A DNA stretch of 64,000 bases from an uncultured Lachnospiraceae bacterium. GTDB taxonomy: Bacteria > Bacillota > Clostridia > Lachnospirales > Lachnospiraceae. Positions 7,701 through 15,817 of this stretch are shown piece after piece; position 1 is the stretch's first letter, and every line of letters begins with the position of its first letter. The translations under genes were made by a program, and so were the position numbers. The notes under the pieces were generated by a model. It did no database searches. It saw only the letters and a program-made list of their open reading frames with translations, and was not told the origin of the DNA. Location of the stretch: NCBI GenBank assembly GCA_900317825.1, contig ONIH01000004.1, forward strand, positions 62,001 through 126,000, in the 5' to 3' direction.

Positions 7701-8252
7701 TCAGCCCCATGGGTTAACATCAGATGTTCTCTTAACGTTCATTTTCTTTAAGATAAAACCATACTTGGAATCACTATTCTTTTTTACTCTGAAAGTAACT
7801 TTTCCTATCGAACCACTCTTTGATTCCAGCTTATAATAAAAATTTGCTGTGACACGGTATGAATTATTGCCTATCGAATTGTATTTAAAATTTTTAAACA
7901 TAAAATATGCATCACCAGTATCAGCGTAATATTTGCCATAATATTTTCCAGTATCATCCGTTACTGGCTTCATGCTAACTCCAAAAAGGTCTTTAGCTGA
8001 GGTTTCTCCATACAACCCATATAAGACTTTCTTGCGATCTGATGCTTTCGAGAAATCAAAGCTTTTTTTATTTCCTTTCTTAATACTCATGTTTGTACAC
8101 ATAGTTAATGGCAACGTATTTGATACAAGTGATTTTATCTTCGACTTCTGTGAACTGCTCAATCCAGCAGCATACGCATTCGATGTACTGGTAAATACAA
8201 TTACTAGAGCCAAAAACAATACAGTTACCATTGATAATAATTTCTTTTTCAT
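7701..8252 (-). CDS. Small secreted protein of unknown function
   Basis: A 183-residue protein with a clear Sec signal peptide: MKKK, a hydrophobic core to about residue 23, and a probable cut after SNAYA (residue 28). The mature part is Lys/Ser/Tyr-rich and looks like a compact beta fold (SIGKVTFRVKKNSDSKYGF, then FILKKMNVKR). It has no lipobox, sortase signal or membrane segment, so it is probably released or loosely wall-bound. Base composition is more AT-rich than the neighbours, which together with flanking palindromic repeats suggests it arrived with the accessory block. It may be a Ntf2-like secreted domain, but I cannot assign a family. Confidence 0.72.
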   Translation of the reverse strand: MKKKLLSMVTVLFLALVIVFTSTSNAYAAGLSSSQKSKIKSLVSNTLPLTMCTNMSIKKGNKKSFDFSKASDRKKVLYGLYGETSAKDLFGVSMKPVTDDTGKYYGKYYADTGDAYFMFKNFKYNSIGNNSYRVTANFYYKLESKSGSIGKVTFRVKKNSDSKYGFILKKMNVKRTSDVNPWG

Positions 8253-8355
8253 ATACCTTTACCTCGCATTTCATGAAAATTTTAGTAACAAGGTTATTAT
8301 ATAGCATTTATTCTGAAATATCAATCAGGCGGAATAACTTAATAGGGCTGTTTCA

Positions 8356-8421
8356 TCATGTCAACGGGGACGCGTTCAAGTGTCACATTGTGTCAGTGGT
8401 ACGCGTCCCCGGTGTCACAAA
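8356..8421. repeat. Inverted pair of palindromic interspersed repeats, copies 2a and 2b
   Basis: Two copies in opposite orientation, one (8356-8390) reading on the minus strand and one (8389-8421) on the plus strand. Together they make a long near-palindrome with ACGCGT in each half. The arrangement resembles the BIME units formed by REP sequences. Confidence 0.75.
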
Positions 8422-8467
8422 ATCATTATCTGATTATCCGTCAAGTCCCTGCTTTTTTCCTAAAGTT

Positions 8468-9082
8468 CTACATCCCATGTGTGTAGTCATCGTACAGTGC
8501 TCTCCAGTAGTCCCGATCCTCATCCGTTATCTCTCTGATCACCCTGCACGGATTGCCCGCCGCTATCACATGATCCGGAATGTCTTTCGTCACCACGGAG
8601 CACGAACCTATGACCACATCTGAGCCTATGGTCACTTCCGGATTAATGACGACATTACCACCAATCCATACATCAGAACCGATCGTGACAGGCCTGGCGT
8701 ATTCCAGCTCCAGGTTTCTTATCCCCGCATCGATCGGATGACCAGCTGTATAAATACCCACATGAGGTGCCAGAAACACATTATCCCCGAACGTCACATA
8801 ATTCTCATCCAATATAGTCAGATCAGTATTTGCATAAAAATGCTTTCCGAAGCTGATCCTGTCTCCATGATCAAAATATACCGGTGGCGTGAGCACCATG
8901 TCACGAGGCGCCTCTCTGAAGCATTTTCTCAGTTCATCAAGCGCTGTCCTGTCTTCCCAGAAATCTGATTCATTGAATTTTTTCTGTGCCGCGTGTACTC
9001 TCTCGAAGCTGGTGTCTCCGACCTTGTACGGGTTATACAGCTTTTGGCCTATCATGCGTTCCCACTCATAATCTGATATCAT
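8468..9082 (-). CDS. maa: Maltose/galactoside O-acetyltransferase-like hexapeptide-repeat enzyme
   Basis: A 204-residue member of the left-handed beta-helix acetyltransferases that use acetyl-CoA to acetylate sugars. It has the N-terminal helical Maa/LacA domain (residues 1-60), then hexapeptide repeats (VTIGSDVWIGGNVVINPEV and GSDVVIGSCSVV). The catalytic His is in YTAGHPID, and the C-terminal acetyl-CoA loop is AGNPCRVIREI. Length matches Maa and GAT (about 185-205). It works as a cytosolic trimer. Substrate choice (maltose, glucose, galactoside or a Nod-like sugar) cannot be read from the sequence. It is a single gene between palindromic repeats. Confidence 0.88.
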   Translation of the reverse strand: MISDYEWERMIGQKLYNPYKVGDTSFERVHAAQKKFNESDFWEDRTALDELRKCFREAPRDMVLTPPVYFDHGDRISFGKHFYANTDLTILDENYVTFGDNVFLAPHVGIYTAGHPIDAGIRNLELEYARPVTIGSDVWIGGNVVINPEVTIGSDVVIGSCSVVTKDIPDHVIAAGNPCRVIREITDEDRDYWRALYDDYTHGM

Positions 9083-9178
9083 TTTATCCTCATCTGCTCC
9101 TGTTTCACTGCCATTTATTCTGACCTCGCCAAAAAACTACAGACTTTATATTAGGCAAAATCCAGTAATCGTCAAAAA

Positions 9179-9210
9179 TGTGTCACTTGAATGCGTTTCC
9201 GGTGACACAT
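9179..9210 (+). repeat. Palindromic interspersed repeat, copy 3, overlapping the end of a CDS
   Basis: It has the same TGTGTCA/TGACACA ends as the other copies with a slightly diverged core (ATGCGTTTCCGG). On the minus strand it encodes the last eight codons and stop of the DUF4143 ATPase. Confidence 0.75.
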
Positions 9211-10532
9211 TCCATTGTAAAAGGCATCAGATATATCGGCACGTACTTGAGTACACCATCTTTTGAAAAATACTTTTTTGAAAAAATATACGGTTCTCCT
9301 ACATGCTTTGAATATGTCATGCTGAACTCATCGATAGATTTATGGTTTCTTATCTGAGATGATTTGATCTCTATCGGAATTACTTTGCCATTTCTGACTA
9401 CAAGGAAATCAATCTCATGTGAATGTGTCCCACCATTTCTCCATGTATAGTAATATAAACGGTATCCAAGTGCAGTCAGCATCTGTGCTGCAGCATTTTC
9501 ATACAGATATCCCAGGTCAGAATCCTGTTTGTCACTCAGAAGCCTTCTGTAAATATCCTGATGTCCTTCTTCTGAACTGTTAAAAATAATCGACGTGAAA
9601 AGTCCCACATCTGATAAGTAGAGCTTGTATTTATCAGGAATCCTGGTCTGTTCCAATGCGGTTTCCGGCTGTGCCACATCATAGCACGGCAAAACTGTTT
9701 TTGAATCTATCAGATCAAAAAGCCGTTCTTCATCTTTCTGCGTTTTCCTCTTTCCTGTTGCGCTTGAGATTACAAACCTCTTTTTTTTCAGTGCCAGCTG
9801 AGATGGAACAGAACGGTATATATCAGACAGGCGGCCAGAAGCATCTACTTTTTTAAAATCATCATAATACAGATTTACGATCTCTCTTTTTACTCTGTCG
9901 ACCTCTTCCATATTATTGAACTCTATATATGCTTCTACTGCCTGTGGCATTCCACCGACTGCCAGATATGTACGGAAATTCCGCATCAGAGTCCGATTGG
10001 TTGAATTTCCTACAGGCGTTCTCAGCTCTGCCAGTTTTCTGAGTATTTCCGGATTACCACCAGTAGCCCACAAAAACTCCTCGTAATCCATGGGATACAC
10101 GGAAATCCTGTGCTCCTCCGATGGTATCACGATGTCACGGACATTTTTTTTAATGGAAATAAGGGAGCCGGTCTCTATATAATCATATCTGCCATCAGCC
10201 ACCAGATACTTGATAACTTGCCTGGCCTTCGGATAAAGCTGGATCTCATCAAAAAGTATCACCGATTCATGCTCATATAATGTAACGTCCGTCTCTGCCT
10301 GAAGACGTAAAAAAAACAGATCCGGCTTTGCTATATCCCTGAACACATCCATCAGATCATCTGTGGCATTAGCGAAGTCCACTTTTATAAACGACCTGTA
10401 TTCATTTCTGGCAAAATTCTCTGCTATGGTGGTTTTTCCGACTCGTCTGGCGCCTTCAAGAAGGCAGGCATATCTGCCGGAGTACTTTGTCTTCCATTCC
10501 ATCATTCGGTCGTATGCTTTTCTTTTGAACAT
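9183..10532 (-). CDS. AAA family ATPase with DUF4143 domain
   Basis: A 449-residue protein of the AAA_14/DUF4143 family. Walker A is GARRVGKTT (residues 27-35), Walker B VILFDEIQL (91-99), and the sensor region is IETGSLI. The C-terminal half (about 215-445) is the DUF4143 part, ending in a PD-(D/E)XK-like core (EIDFLVVRNGKVIPIEIKSS). These proteins are very common in gut Firmicutes and Bacteroidetes; their role is not established. The last residues, VTGNAFK, are encoded by a palindromic repeat, so the native C-terminus may have been altered. Three spaced copies of a short palindromic motif lie just upstream (10569-10656) and may control it. No partner toxin or defence gene is adjacent. Confidence 0.87.
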   Translation of the reverse strand: MFKRKAYDRMMEWKTKYSGRYACLLEGARRVGKTTIAENFARNEYRSFIKVDFANATDDLMDVFRDIAKPDLFFLRLQAETDVTLYEHESVILFDEIQLYPKARQVIKYLVADGRYDYIETGSLISIKKNVRDIVIPSEEHRISVYPMDYEEFLWATGGNPEILRKLAELRTPVGNSTNRTLMRNFRTYLAVGGMPQAVEAYIEFNNMEEVDRVKREIVNLYYDDFKKVDASGRLSDIYRSVPSQLALKKKRFVISSATGKRKTQKDEERLFDLIDSKTVLPCYDVAQPETALEQTRIPDKYKLYLSDVGLFTSIIFNSSEEGHQDIYRRLLSDKQDSDLGYLYENAAAQMLTALGYRLYYYTWRNGGTHSHEIDFLVVRNGKVIPIEIKSSQIRNHKSIDEFSMTYSKHVGEPYIFSKKYFSKDGVLKYVPIYLMPFTMECVTGNAFK

Positions 10533-10568
10533 AACCTGCCTCCTATCCTTGTTTTAAAAGGATTCTAG

Positions 10569-10656
10569 CAAAAAAATTACGTTTTTGCAAGGTGTTTCAG
10601 GTTCAAAAGTTACGTTTTTGCAGTATGCTTTCAGCCAAAAAGTTACGTTTTTTCCA
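10569..10656. repeat. Three direct copies of a 20-bp AT-rich motif upstream of the ATPase gene
   Basis: Copies at 10569-10589, 10604-10622 and 10636-10656 share AAAAGTTACGTTTTTGC, a partial palindrome (CAAAAA-cgtaac-TTTTTG on the minus strand). Starts are 32-35 bp apart, about three helical turns, as expected for an operator array. It sits 37 bp before the ATPase start. Confidence 0.7.
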
Positions 10657-10707
10657 ATAAAGCAGTTTTTTATATACCAGTCAAGAAAAGTAGACGCATT
10701 GTGCTAA

Positions 10708-10742
10708 GTGTGTCATCTGCCTCGCGTCACCAAATGACACAC
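10708..10742. repeat. Degenerate palindromic interspersed repeat
   Basis: TGTGTCA and TGACACA ends are preserved, but the core reads CTGCCTCGCGTCACCAAA. It is a decayed member of the 7.6-15.8 kb repeat family. Confidence 0.5.
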
Positions 10743-10778
10743 AAAAAAGCCACGCTCCGGCTTTTCCCGGAGCATGGC
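10743..10778 (-). terminator. TetR gene terminator; duplicated at 15720-15755
   Basis: A 12-bp stem GCCATGCTCCGG/CCGGAGCGTGGC with GAAAAG loop and six U residues on the minus strand, 14 bases after the tetR-like stop. The same hairpin plus the gene's last codons recur downstream of mreB. Confidence 0.85.
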
Positions 10779-10792
10779 ACTTAGTATTCTGG

Positions 10793-11365
10793 TTATTCTG
10801 TTTCTTTCAACCCGTTTAACAGCAGTTCCGCTGTAGAGTCAGCCAGCTGCTCCAGGGAGCGCTTCTTTCCATTATCATTCTCCCGCCATCTGCGGAAAGT
10901 CCCTGCCGCCACATTACCTATGAATGCAGGCACAATCTCAGCATATTCATCATTATTACAGAAATCCATGAAGTAGTCGGAGTCGAAGAAATCATCCCTG
11001 ATCTTCTCCTGGAATTCAGCATACTCTTCCTCCGAAAACAGCTTCCCGTATGCCGGTTCGTCCGTATTTATTACATTGTAAAATACCATTACCCCCCCCC
11101 GCAAATTGCGTGGCTGCAGGGTTTCAAGCTCCTGCCGCATCCGTGCAATCAGGTCATCTCCGATCGCATCGAGCACATCCTGCTTCGATGCAAAGTACTT
11201 GTAAAAAGTATTCGACTGAACGGGAGCATCGCTCAGAATCTGCTCCACCCTGATCTGAGCAAATGGCTCACGCTCTACCAGAGACAGCATCGTATTCTTG
11301 ATATCCCTTACAGACCTCGCAGCACGGGGATCATTGGGATTCTTATTCACATTTCCTTTTGGCAT
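10793..11365 (-). CDS. TetR-family transcriptional regulator with in-frame G9 tract
   Basis: A 190-residue DNA-binding repressor. The N-terminal winged HTH region (residues 15-60: RDIKNTMLSLVEREPFAQIR, then SDAPVQSNTFYKYFASKQDV) is TetR-type. The C-terminal helices form the ligand/dimer domain. The start is ATG 11365 with GGAGG six bases upstream; a longer frame from 11392 would begin inside the -10 box and is not used. A run of nine G in the coding strand (11092-11100) encodes part of LRGGV just after the DNA-binding domain. Loss or gain of one G would truncate the ligand domain, so this gene may be phase-variable. Targets are unknown; a partial inverted repeat over its own promoter suggests autoregulation. 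Confidence 0.85.
   Translation of the reverse strand: MPKGNVNKNPNDPRAARSVRDIKNTMLSLVEREPFAQIRVEQILSDAPVQSNTFYKYFASKQDVLDAIGDDLIARMRQELETLQPRNLRGGVMVFYNVINTDEPAYGKLFSEEEYAEFQEKIRDDFFDSDYFMDFCNNDEYAEIVPAFIGNVAAGTFRRWRENDNGKKRSLEQLADSTAELLLNGLKETE
11092..11100 (-). repeat. Homopolymeric G9 (C9 on plus) tract inside the TetR gene
   Basis: Nine consecutive C on the plus strand, the longest G/C homopolymer noticed in the window. The gene is in frame with nine. Confidence 0.9.
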
Positions 11366-11390
11366 ATCATTCCTCCAGTTACAACTGCCC

Positions 11391-11420
11391 ATTATAGTTG
11401 AACAAGCACAGGATTGTCAA
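11391..11420 (-). promoter_or_regulatory. Sigma-A promoter of the TetR gene
   Basis: TTGACA (11415-11420) and TATAAT (11391-11396) separated by 18 bases on the minus strand. Both hexamers are perfect. CAACT/AGTTG halves flank the -10 and may be an operator. Confidence 0.8.
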
Positions 11421-11458
11421 AATCCCGATGTCAGTGCTCTGTTAATAGTATCTGCCAT

Positions 11459-12298
11459 TTATACATTATCATCCTGCCATGCATAATTGCCATTTACCAT
11501 ATTGTCAGTGTTTTCTCCCGGATCAACTCCATATCTTATTGTCACATCCATGTTTCTGGTGGCCGCATATATCGCCGGATATAGCTGCCTGGTCTTCCTC
11601 AGGTTTTCAGCACTTCTGTGATACTTATCATCCGGCCATTCAGGATGAAGAGCATGCTGGAGCTGCCAGTTAATAGTGCCTATAGGATAAATTCCCTCAC
11701 TATCCGGATCAATCCTGTTGTAGCGCATTACCTGTTCTCTGGCCCGATCATTGAGCTGATATGTCCCAGGAATCTGCCCATTTAAATTTTCTTTGAACTC
11801 AGCGATATGGAACTCACCTCTACCGTGACCTATACCGAAATAATCTACAAATTCCTTGTATTTCTCATCACCTACTATAGAAAATCTATAGCCGACTTCT
11901 ATAGGAACTATCAGCGTATCCCCGACAGCTCTTTTGATGAATACCAGTCTCCATTCATCAACAGAAGTATCAAATATAACACACGAATCCACATGGTTAT
12001 ACTCGTGATCAAATGTTCCTATCTGAATATTCTGCTGCCTCATAGAAGCATAGAATCCTGCAAGACTTCCAAGCTCTCCCTTATATTCAAACGACATATA
12101 ACCGTCTCCTTTCCTGAGGTCTTCCCTCAATCTCCTGATCTCACTTACAAGTTCCATATTCTGCATATGATGCATAGCATTAGAAACTGTGCTCTGAGAT
12201 ACACCATATTTCTCTGCAATCTCCTGCTGTGTATATCCTTTATGATACATGACGGATATGTCACGTAAGTCATCGTTTTTAAGTACTCTTCTAGCCAT
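11459..12298 (-). CDS. HTH-domain protein with unknown C-terminal domain
   Basis: A 279-residue protein. Residues 1-45 are a resolvase/Trp-repressor-like HTH (GYTQQEIAEKYGVSQSTVSN), so it probably binds DNA. Residues about 75-185 form a second domain beginning SLAGFYASMRQQNIQIGTFD and containing LVFIKRAVGDTLIVPIEVGY. It may belong to the DUF6037-like group, but I cannot confirm that. The remainder is rich in aromatic and charged residues. No signal peptide or membrane segment is present. It is a single gene located 66 bp upstream of the TetR gene in the same direction. A sequence-specific regulator is the most economical reading, and a nuclease-like or sensor role for the second domain is open. 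Confidence 0.7.
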   Translation of the reverse strand: MARRVLKNDDLRDISVMYHKGYTQQEIAEKYGVSQSTVSNAMHHMQNMELVSEIRRLREDLRKGDGYMSFEYKGELGSLAGFYASMRQQNIQIGTFDHEYNHVDSCVIFDTSVDEWRLVFIKRAVGDTLIVPIEVGYRFSIVGDEKYKEFVDYFGIGHGRGEFHIAEFKENLNGQIPGTYQLNDRAREQVMRYNRIDPDSEGIYPIGTINWQLQHALHPEWPDDKYHRSAENLRKTRQLYPAIYAATRNMDVTIRYGVDPGENTDNMVNGNYAWQDDNV

Positions 12299-12365
12299 AC
12301 ATTATATTTTCAGAATCTTTTTTACTATTGTACCAAAGTAACTCACTATTAGATAGTATCCTCTT

Positions 12366-12399
12366 AAAAAATCCGGGCCGCTGGGAGGAGCGTCCCGGA
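12366..12399 (-). terminator. Terminator of the Big2 surface protein gene
   Basis: On the minus strand TCCGGGACGCT pairs with AGCGGCCCGGA around CCTCCC and is followed by six U. A second CCGAAGA/TCTTCGG hairpin lies between it and the stop codon at 12488. Confidence 0.8.
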
Positions 12400-12487
12400 C
12401 ATTTATTCTCTTGTCACCGAAGAAAAATTACAGGGTTCTCTTCGGCTCATTATGTCAAATCATTGATTTTCTTTGAAGGATTGGGTA

Positions 12488-14992
12488 TTACTTCTTGTCA
12501 GTCTTGAAGGTCTTTGCCTTAGTAGCCTTAGGACCCCAGGTAGTCTTACCTGTAGAATCCTTGACATAAGCCTTAACCTTGACCTGAACCTTAGCACCCT
12601 TCTTAACCTTGAGTGTAGTCTTGCTTCCAGCAACATTCTTGCCAATCCACTTACCGTTGCCTACCTTCTTGTAGATACGATAGTTGACATTTCCACCCTG
12701 TGAAGTCCACTTAACAGTAACGTAAGCGCCCTTCTTGTTAGAAACCTTGACGCCTGTTACCTTCTGAGGATTTGAAGGAACTGTAACTACGATAGTAGCT
12801 GTTCCAGCATTTACAGTATCAGTCTCAGCGGCCTTTACAGTAACTACTGCTGTTCCAGGAGCAACTGCTGTGATAGTACCATCAGCTGCAACTGTAGCAA
12901 CATCTGTATCACTTGAAGTATAAGTGATAGCTGCGCCTGAAGCTGTAGTAGAAGCACCAGCAGAAGCAGTATCGCCAACCTTTACGGTAAGAGCAGAGTC
13001 AGCAACCTTGAGGTCTGAGTCAGCCTTTGCTGCATTATCAACGACAGCAACGGTTACATTCTTGGTTGTCTGTCTTGTAGTTGCAGTAGCTGCGGCTGTT
13101 ACAGTAATCTTTCCATATCCAAGCTTCTTGGCTGTAATCTTTGATCCAGTCAGATCTACTACTGTAGATGCATCATCATCTGGTGTGTAACCCCATACTA
13201 CATTAGCAACGCTTGATTTTGGATCAAATGTGTATGTCTTGTTCTGATTGAGATCAAGTCTTACAGTATCAGGTACATTAGTGATATCAGCCTGCGGAAG
13301 TTTATTAACTACAACCTTAACATATACAGGATCAGCTGCTGCAACAGAATCAGCACCAGCTGTTGTAATTCTTACATATACAGTTCCTGTCTTTGTGCCA
13401 GCAGTAACCTTTCCTGTTGAATCTACTGTAGCAATTGCTGAATCACCATATGCAGTACTTCCCTCTGCATCTACCAGCTGATAAAGCGGGGTAAGGCCTG
13501 CAACAGACTTTGCAGTAATCTGCTTAGAATTTACTTTTACAGATGATGTAGATGTTGAAGGATCAAGATCGATCTTCGCATCAGGATCATTGGCAAGGTT
13601 CACATCTTTGCCATCTACTTCAGCAGTAATTACATCCTTAGATGTCTGAGAAACAATTACAGTCAGAGAGATATCTCCAAGCTGATTGATAGATGCTGTT
13701 GGAGCTGCAAGCACACGTACAGTTGTCTGACCTGCCTTTTTAGCTTCAATAAGACCAGTATTAGAAACAGTTGCCACACTTGTATCACTAGAGATGTAGG
13801 TTAATGCACCTGCTGCTGTAACATTAAGCTGGAGTGACTTAGCTACCTTTGTATCAAGACGAATTATAGATGTCTGGTTAACCTGAGAATCCTTGTAACC
13901 AGCTGGTCTGTACGCTGCACTCGGATAACCGATCTTACCATCAGCCTGATTCCAGGTGAAAGCAGAAATATTGGAAGTAGGATCGTCTACAACGAAACTG
14001 AATTCTGCTGATGTTACAACTTCGCCCTTTTTGTATGTTCTTGCTGTTGTATTAAATACATCATCCGAAGTAGCAGTAGCTTCAAGCGCATAAACCTCAA
14101 CCTTCAGCTTATCCTCGCCACCAGCAATACCAGTAATCTTTGCCTTACCATCTTTAATAAAGTCACCTGTCTTGAGTGATCCAGTGATGGTACCGTTATC
14201 AGCTACAGTAATGCGACCACTCTCTGAAGTAACGCGGAAGGCAAATTTCTTATTGTGACCAACTGAAGTTGTCTCGTCTGTAGAGTCAGAGTCATCTTTG
14301 AAAGCCTTAAGATCAGCAAGTGTGATTGTCTGCCCCTTCTGAATATGGTAAATTTTGTCACCAAATACAGTCTTTGGGAAATCAGTAGCAGCAGCCTCAC
14401 TAGCAGGTTTTGTGGCATTCTGAACCAGAGCTGTGGAAACTGATGGTGCTGCAAGACCCTTTACTGTAAGCTTAATAGTCCACTGTTCCTGGTTTTCATT
14501 GATAATATCATAAGTTGGAAAAGCAGCTGCGCCAGATATTACTGTCTGCTCTTTTCTAACCTTTGTAATTGTAAAGGTATATTCACCATTTGCGGTAGCA
14601 TCTGAAAGCTTAAGCTTGAGCTTAGTTGAATCGTCAGCAACTCCGAAGGTTGTATCCGTAGTAACTCCAGATGCAAGAGCTGCCGTTGTGCCATCCTGCT
14701 TCTTAGCTACTTGTGAACTAGTCTCTGTTACTTTACCAGATGCTGTATTAACTGTGCCGTCTGACTTCTTTGGGAATGAAAGAACATAAGTACCAGTTCC
14801 AAGATTAAGCTCTACCTCTTTACCAGTAGTCACTTCGTTACCGCCGGCAGCTTTCGCGTCTTCAGTGATCGACTTATCGTGAGCCTCATCAGCCTGAGCC
14901 GATACTGCATTTCCAAGATTAGCAACTGGTGCGAATGTAAATGCTGTAGCTGCAGCAAGCACGAGTGCTAAACCTTTCTTTAAATTTAACAT
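12488..14992 (-). CDS. Large secreted surface protein with Big2 (Ig-like) domains
   Basis: An 834-residue exported protein. The signal peptide is residues 1 to about 33 (KKGLALVLAAATAFTFAPV core, cut near SAQA). Bacterial Ig-like group 2 repeats are visible near residues 390-450 (TYISSDTSVATVSNTGLIEA) and 665-745 (TYTSSDTDVATVAADGTITA), with related beta-rich repeats between. The C-terminus (about 750-834) is a basic fibronectin III-like unit ending in KAKTFKTDKK. There is no LPXTG, lipobox or SLH motif, so attachment may rest on the basic C-terminal domain. It is very Ala/Thr/Val/Asp-rich with favoured codons (few repeats of rare ones), as expected for an abundant surface or S-layer-like protein. 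AAAGGAGGA precedes the start, behind a long leader. Confidence 0.87.
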   Translation of the reverse strand: MLNLKKGLALVLAAATAFTFAPVANLGNAVSAQADEAHDKSITEDAKAAGGNEVTTGKEVELNLGTGTYVLSFPKKSDGTVNTASGKVTETSSQVAKKQDGTTAALASGVTTDTTFGVADDSTKLKLKLSDATANGEYTFTITKVRKEQTVISGAAAFPTYDIINENQEQWTIKLTVKGLAAPSVSTALVQNATKPASEAAATDFPKTVFGDKIYHIQKGQTITLADLKAFKDDSDSTDETTSVGHNKKFAFRVTSESGRITVADNGTITGSLKTGDFIKDGKAKITGIAGGEDKLKVEVYALEATATSDDVFNTTARTYKKGEVVTSAEFSFVVDDPTSNISAFTWNQADGKIGYPSAAYRPAGYKDSQVNQTSIIRLDTKVAKSLQLNVTAAGALTYISSDTSVATVSNTGLIEAKKAGQTTVRVLAAPTASINQLGDISLTVIVSQTSKDVITAEVDGKDVNLANDPDAKIDLDPSTSTSSVKVNSKQITAKSVAGLTPLYQLVDAEGSTAYGDSAIATVDSTGKVTAGTKTGTVYVRITTAGADSVAAADPVYVKVVVNKLPQADITNVPDTVRLDLNQNKTYTFDPKSSVANVVWGYTPDDDASTVVDLTGSKITAKKLGYGKITVTAAATATTRQTTKNVTVAVVDNAAKADSDLKVADSALTVKVGDTASAGASTTASGAAITYTSSDTDVATVAADGTITAVAPGTAVVTVKAAETDTVNAGTATIVVTVPSNPQKVTGVKVSNKKGAYVTVKWTSQGGNVNYRIYKKVGNGKWIGKNVAGSKTTLKVKKGAKVQVKVKAYVKDSTGKTTWGPKATKAKTFKTDKK

Positions 14993-15719
14993 TTTGTTAT
15001 GATTCCTCCTTTATTGTGGAAATCCTTTCCTGTAGGAGTTCATGCACCATCTATCCAGACGTATCTGAAGCAATCTGTCTTGGACTCATTACCACCGGTT
15101 TCCCGCTTCGAATCTTGTACAAGGCTCTCCTGCTCCATCATTCCGGAAGAAAATCGATGCATAATCGCAGGCCCTTATAATAAGAAAAGACCTGTATCCA
15201 TTTTTTGATGGCACTCCTGCATCCGGATTCCAGTATGGAATAGAATGTTTGTCAATTTGCTACGTGCGCCCTGACCTCCCAATCTCGTATGATATAAGGC
15301 GGACCTGTCAGCAGCCTGTATGCGTCACAGGATTTTGTGACAGATCAATTATCATACATATTATGACTCACGTTCCTCAGAGATTCGCTGTTTTCTCTTC
15401 AGACGTCTCCCACTTTACAGCAGAAACGCCGGTCTGACTATGCTCAGAACCGGCGTTTCACCTTTCTATTGCTGTAACTATGTTTATCTGCCTCAATAGA
15501 TTCGTCTATGAAATTATCCATGGTTTAAGGTTTTTTCAAGATTATAAACCAGTCCATTGTCAAGGTAGACCGATCAGAATAAAAATAGACAGTTCGGAAT
15601 TCATAGAGTCAGTTATGAAAAGCAGTAGCCAGGCCGGATTTCAGGTTGACAGACCTGTATTCCGGACCGCCCCGGCTGACAAAGACATTACAGAACGACG
15701 TTTTGTATTTCTCCACGAC
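14993..15719 (-). other. Gene-free stretch: leader of surface protein gene and decayed sequence
   Basis: About 730 bp without a convincing gene. Next to the surface protein is a region able to fold: GAAGC/GCTTC near 15070-15115, and CCGGAAT/ATTCCGG-like elements. A TTGACA (15251-15256 region) lacks a good -10. At 15424-15458 a 10-bp AAACGCCGGT/ACCGGCGTTT hairpin lies in the gap, likely a terminator for unidentified transcription. Short open frames at 15249-15761 on the plus strand show no recognisable protein features. Confidence 0.4.
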
Positions 15720-15785
15720 AAAAAAGCCACGCTCCGGCTTTTCCCGGAGCATGGCGCTTAGTATTCTGGTTATTCTGTTGCTTTC
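15720..15785 (-). repeat. Second copy of TetR tail plus terminator
   Basis: About 63 bp nearly identical (two differences seen) to 10743-10805. It includes the 12-bp terminator hairpin and the last codons of the TetR gene, with no TetR gene in front. It now lies downstream of mreB and probably terminates it. Confidence 0.85.
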
Positions 15786-15817
15786 TGTGTCAGTGGTACG
15801 CGTCCCCGGTGACACAT
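15786..15817 (+). repeat. Palindromic interspersed repeat, copy 5, abutting mreB stop
   Basis: A near-perfect copy of the TGTGTCA...ACGCGTCCCCGG...TGACACA unit. Its last base is the first base of the mreB stop codon on the complementary strand. Confidence 0.75.

Noticed and set aside
9183..10532. Anti-phage defence gene
   Set aside because: AAA/DUF4143 proteins are widespread and of unknown role; no defence partners or known defence motifs lie next to it.
10569..10656. Small CRISPR array
   Set aside because: Only three AT-rich copies with 12-15 bp gaps, no cas genes, and the motif is itself palindromic like an operator.
15001..15250. Cobalamin or other known riboswitch in the surface protein leader
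   Set aside because: A GGGAAACCGGTGG-like string is present, but the conserved B12 box and the rest of the riboswitch core are missing.
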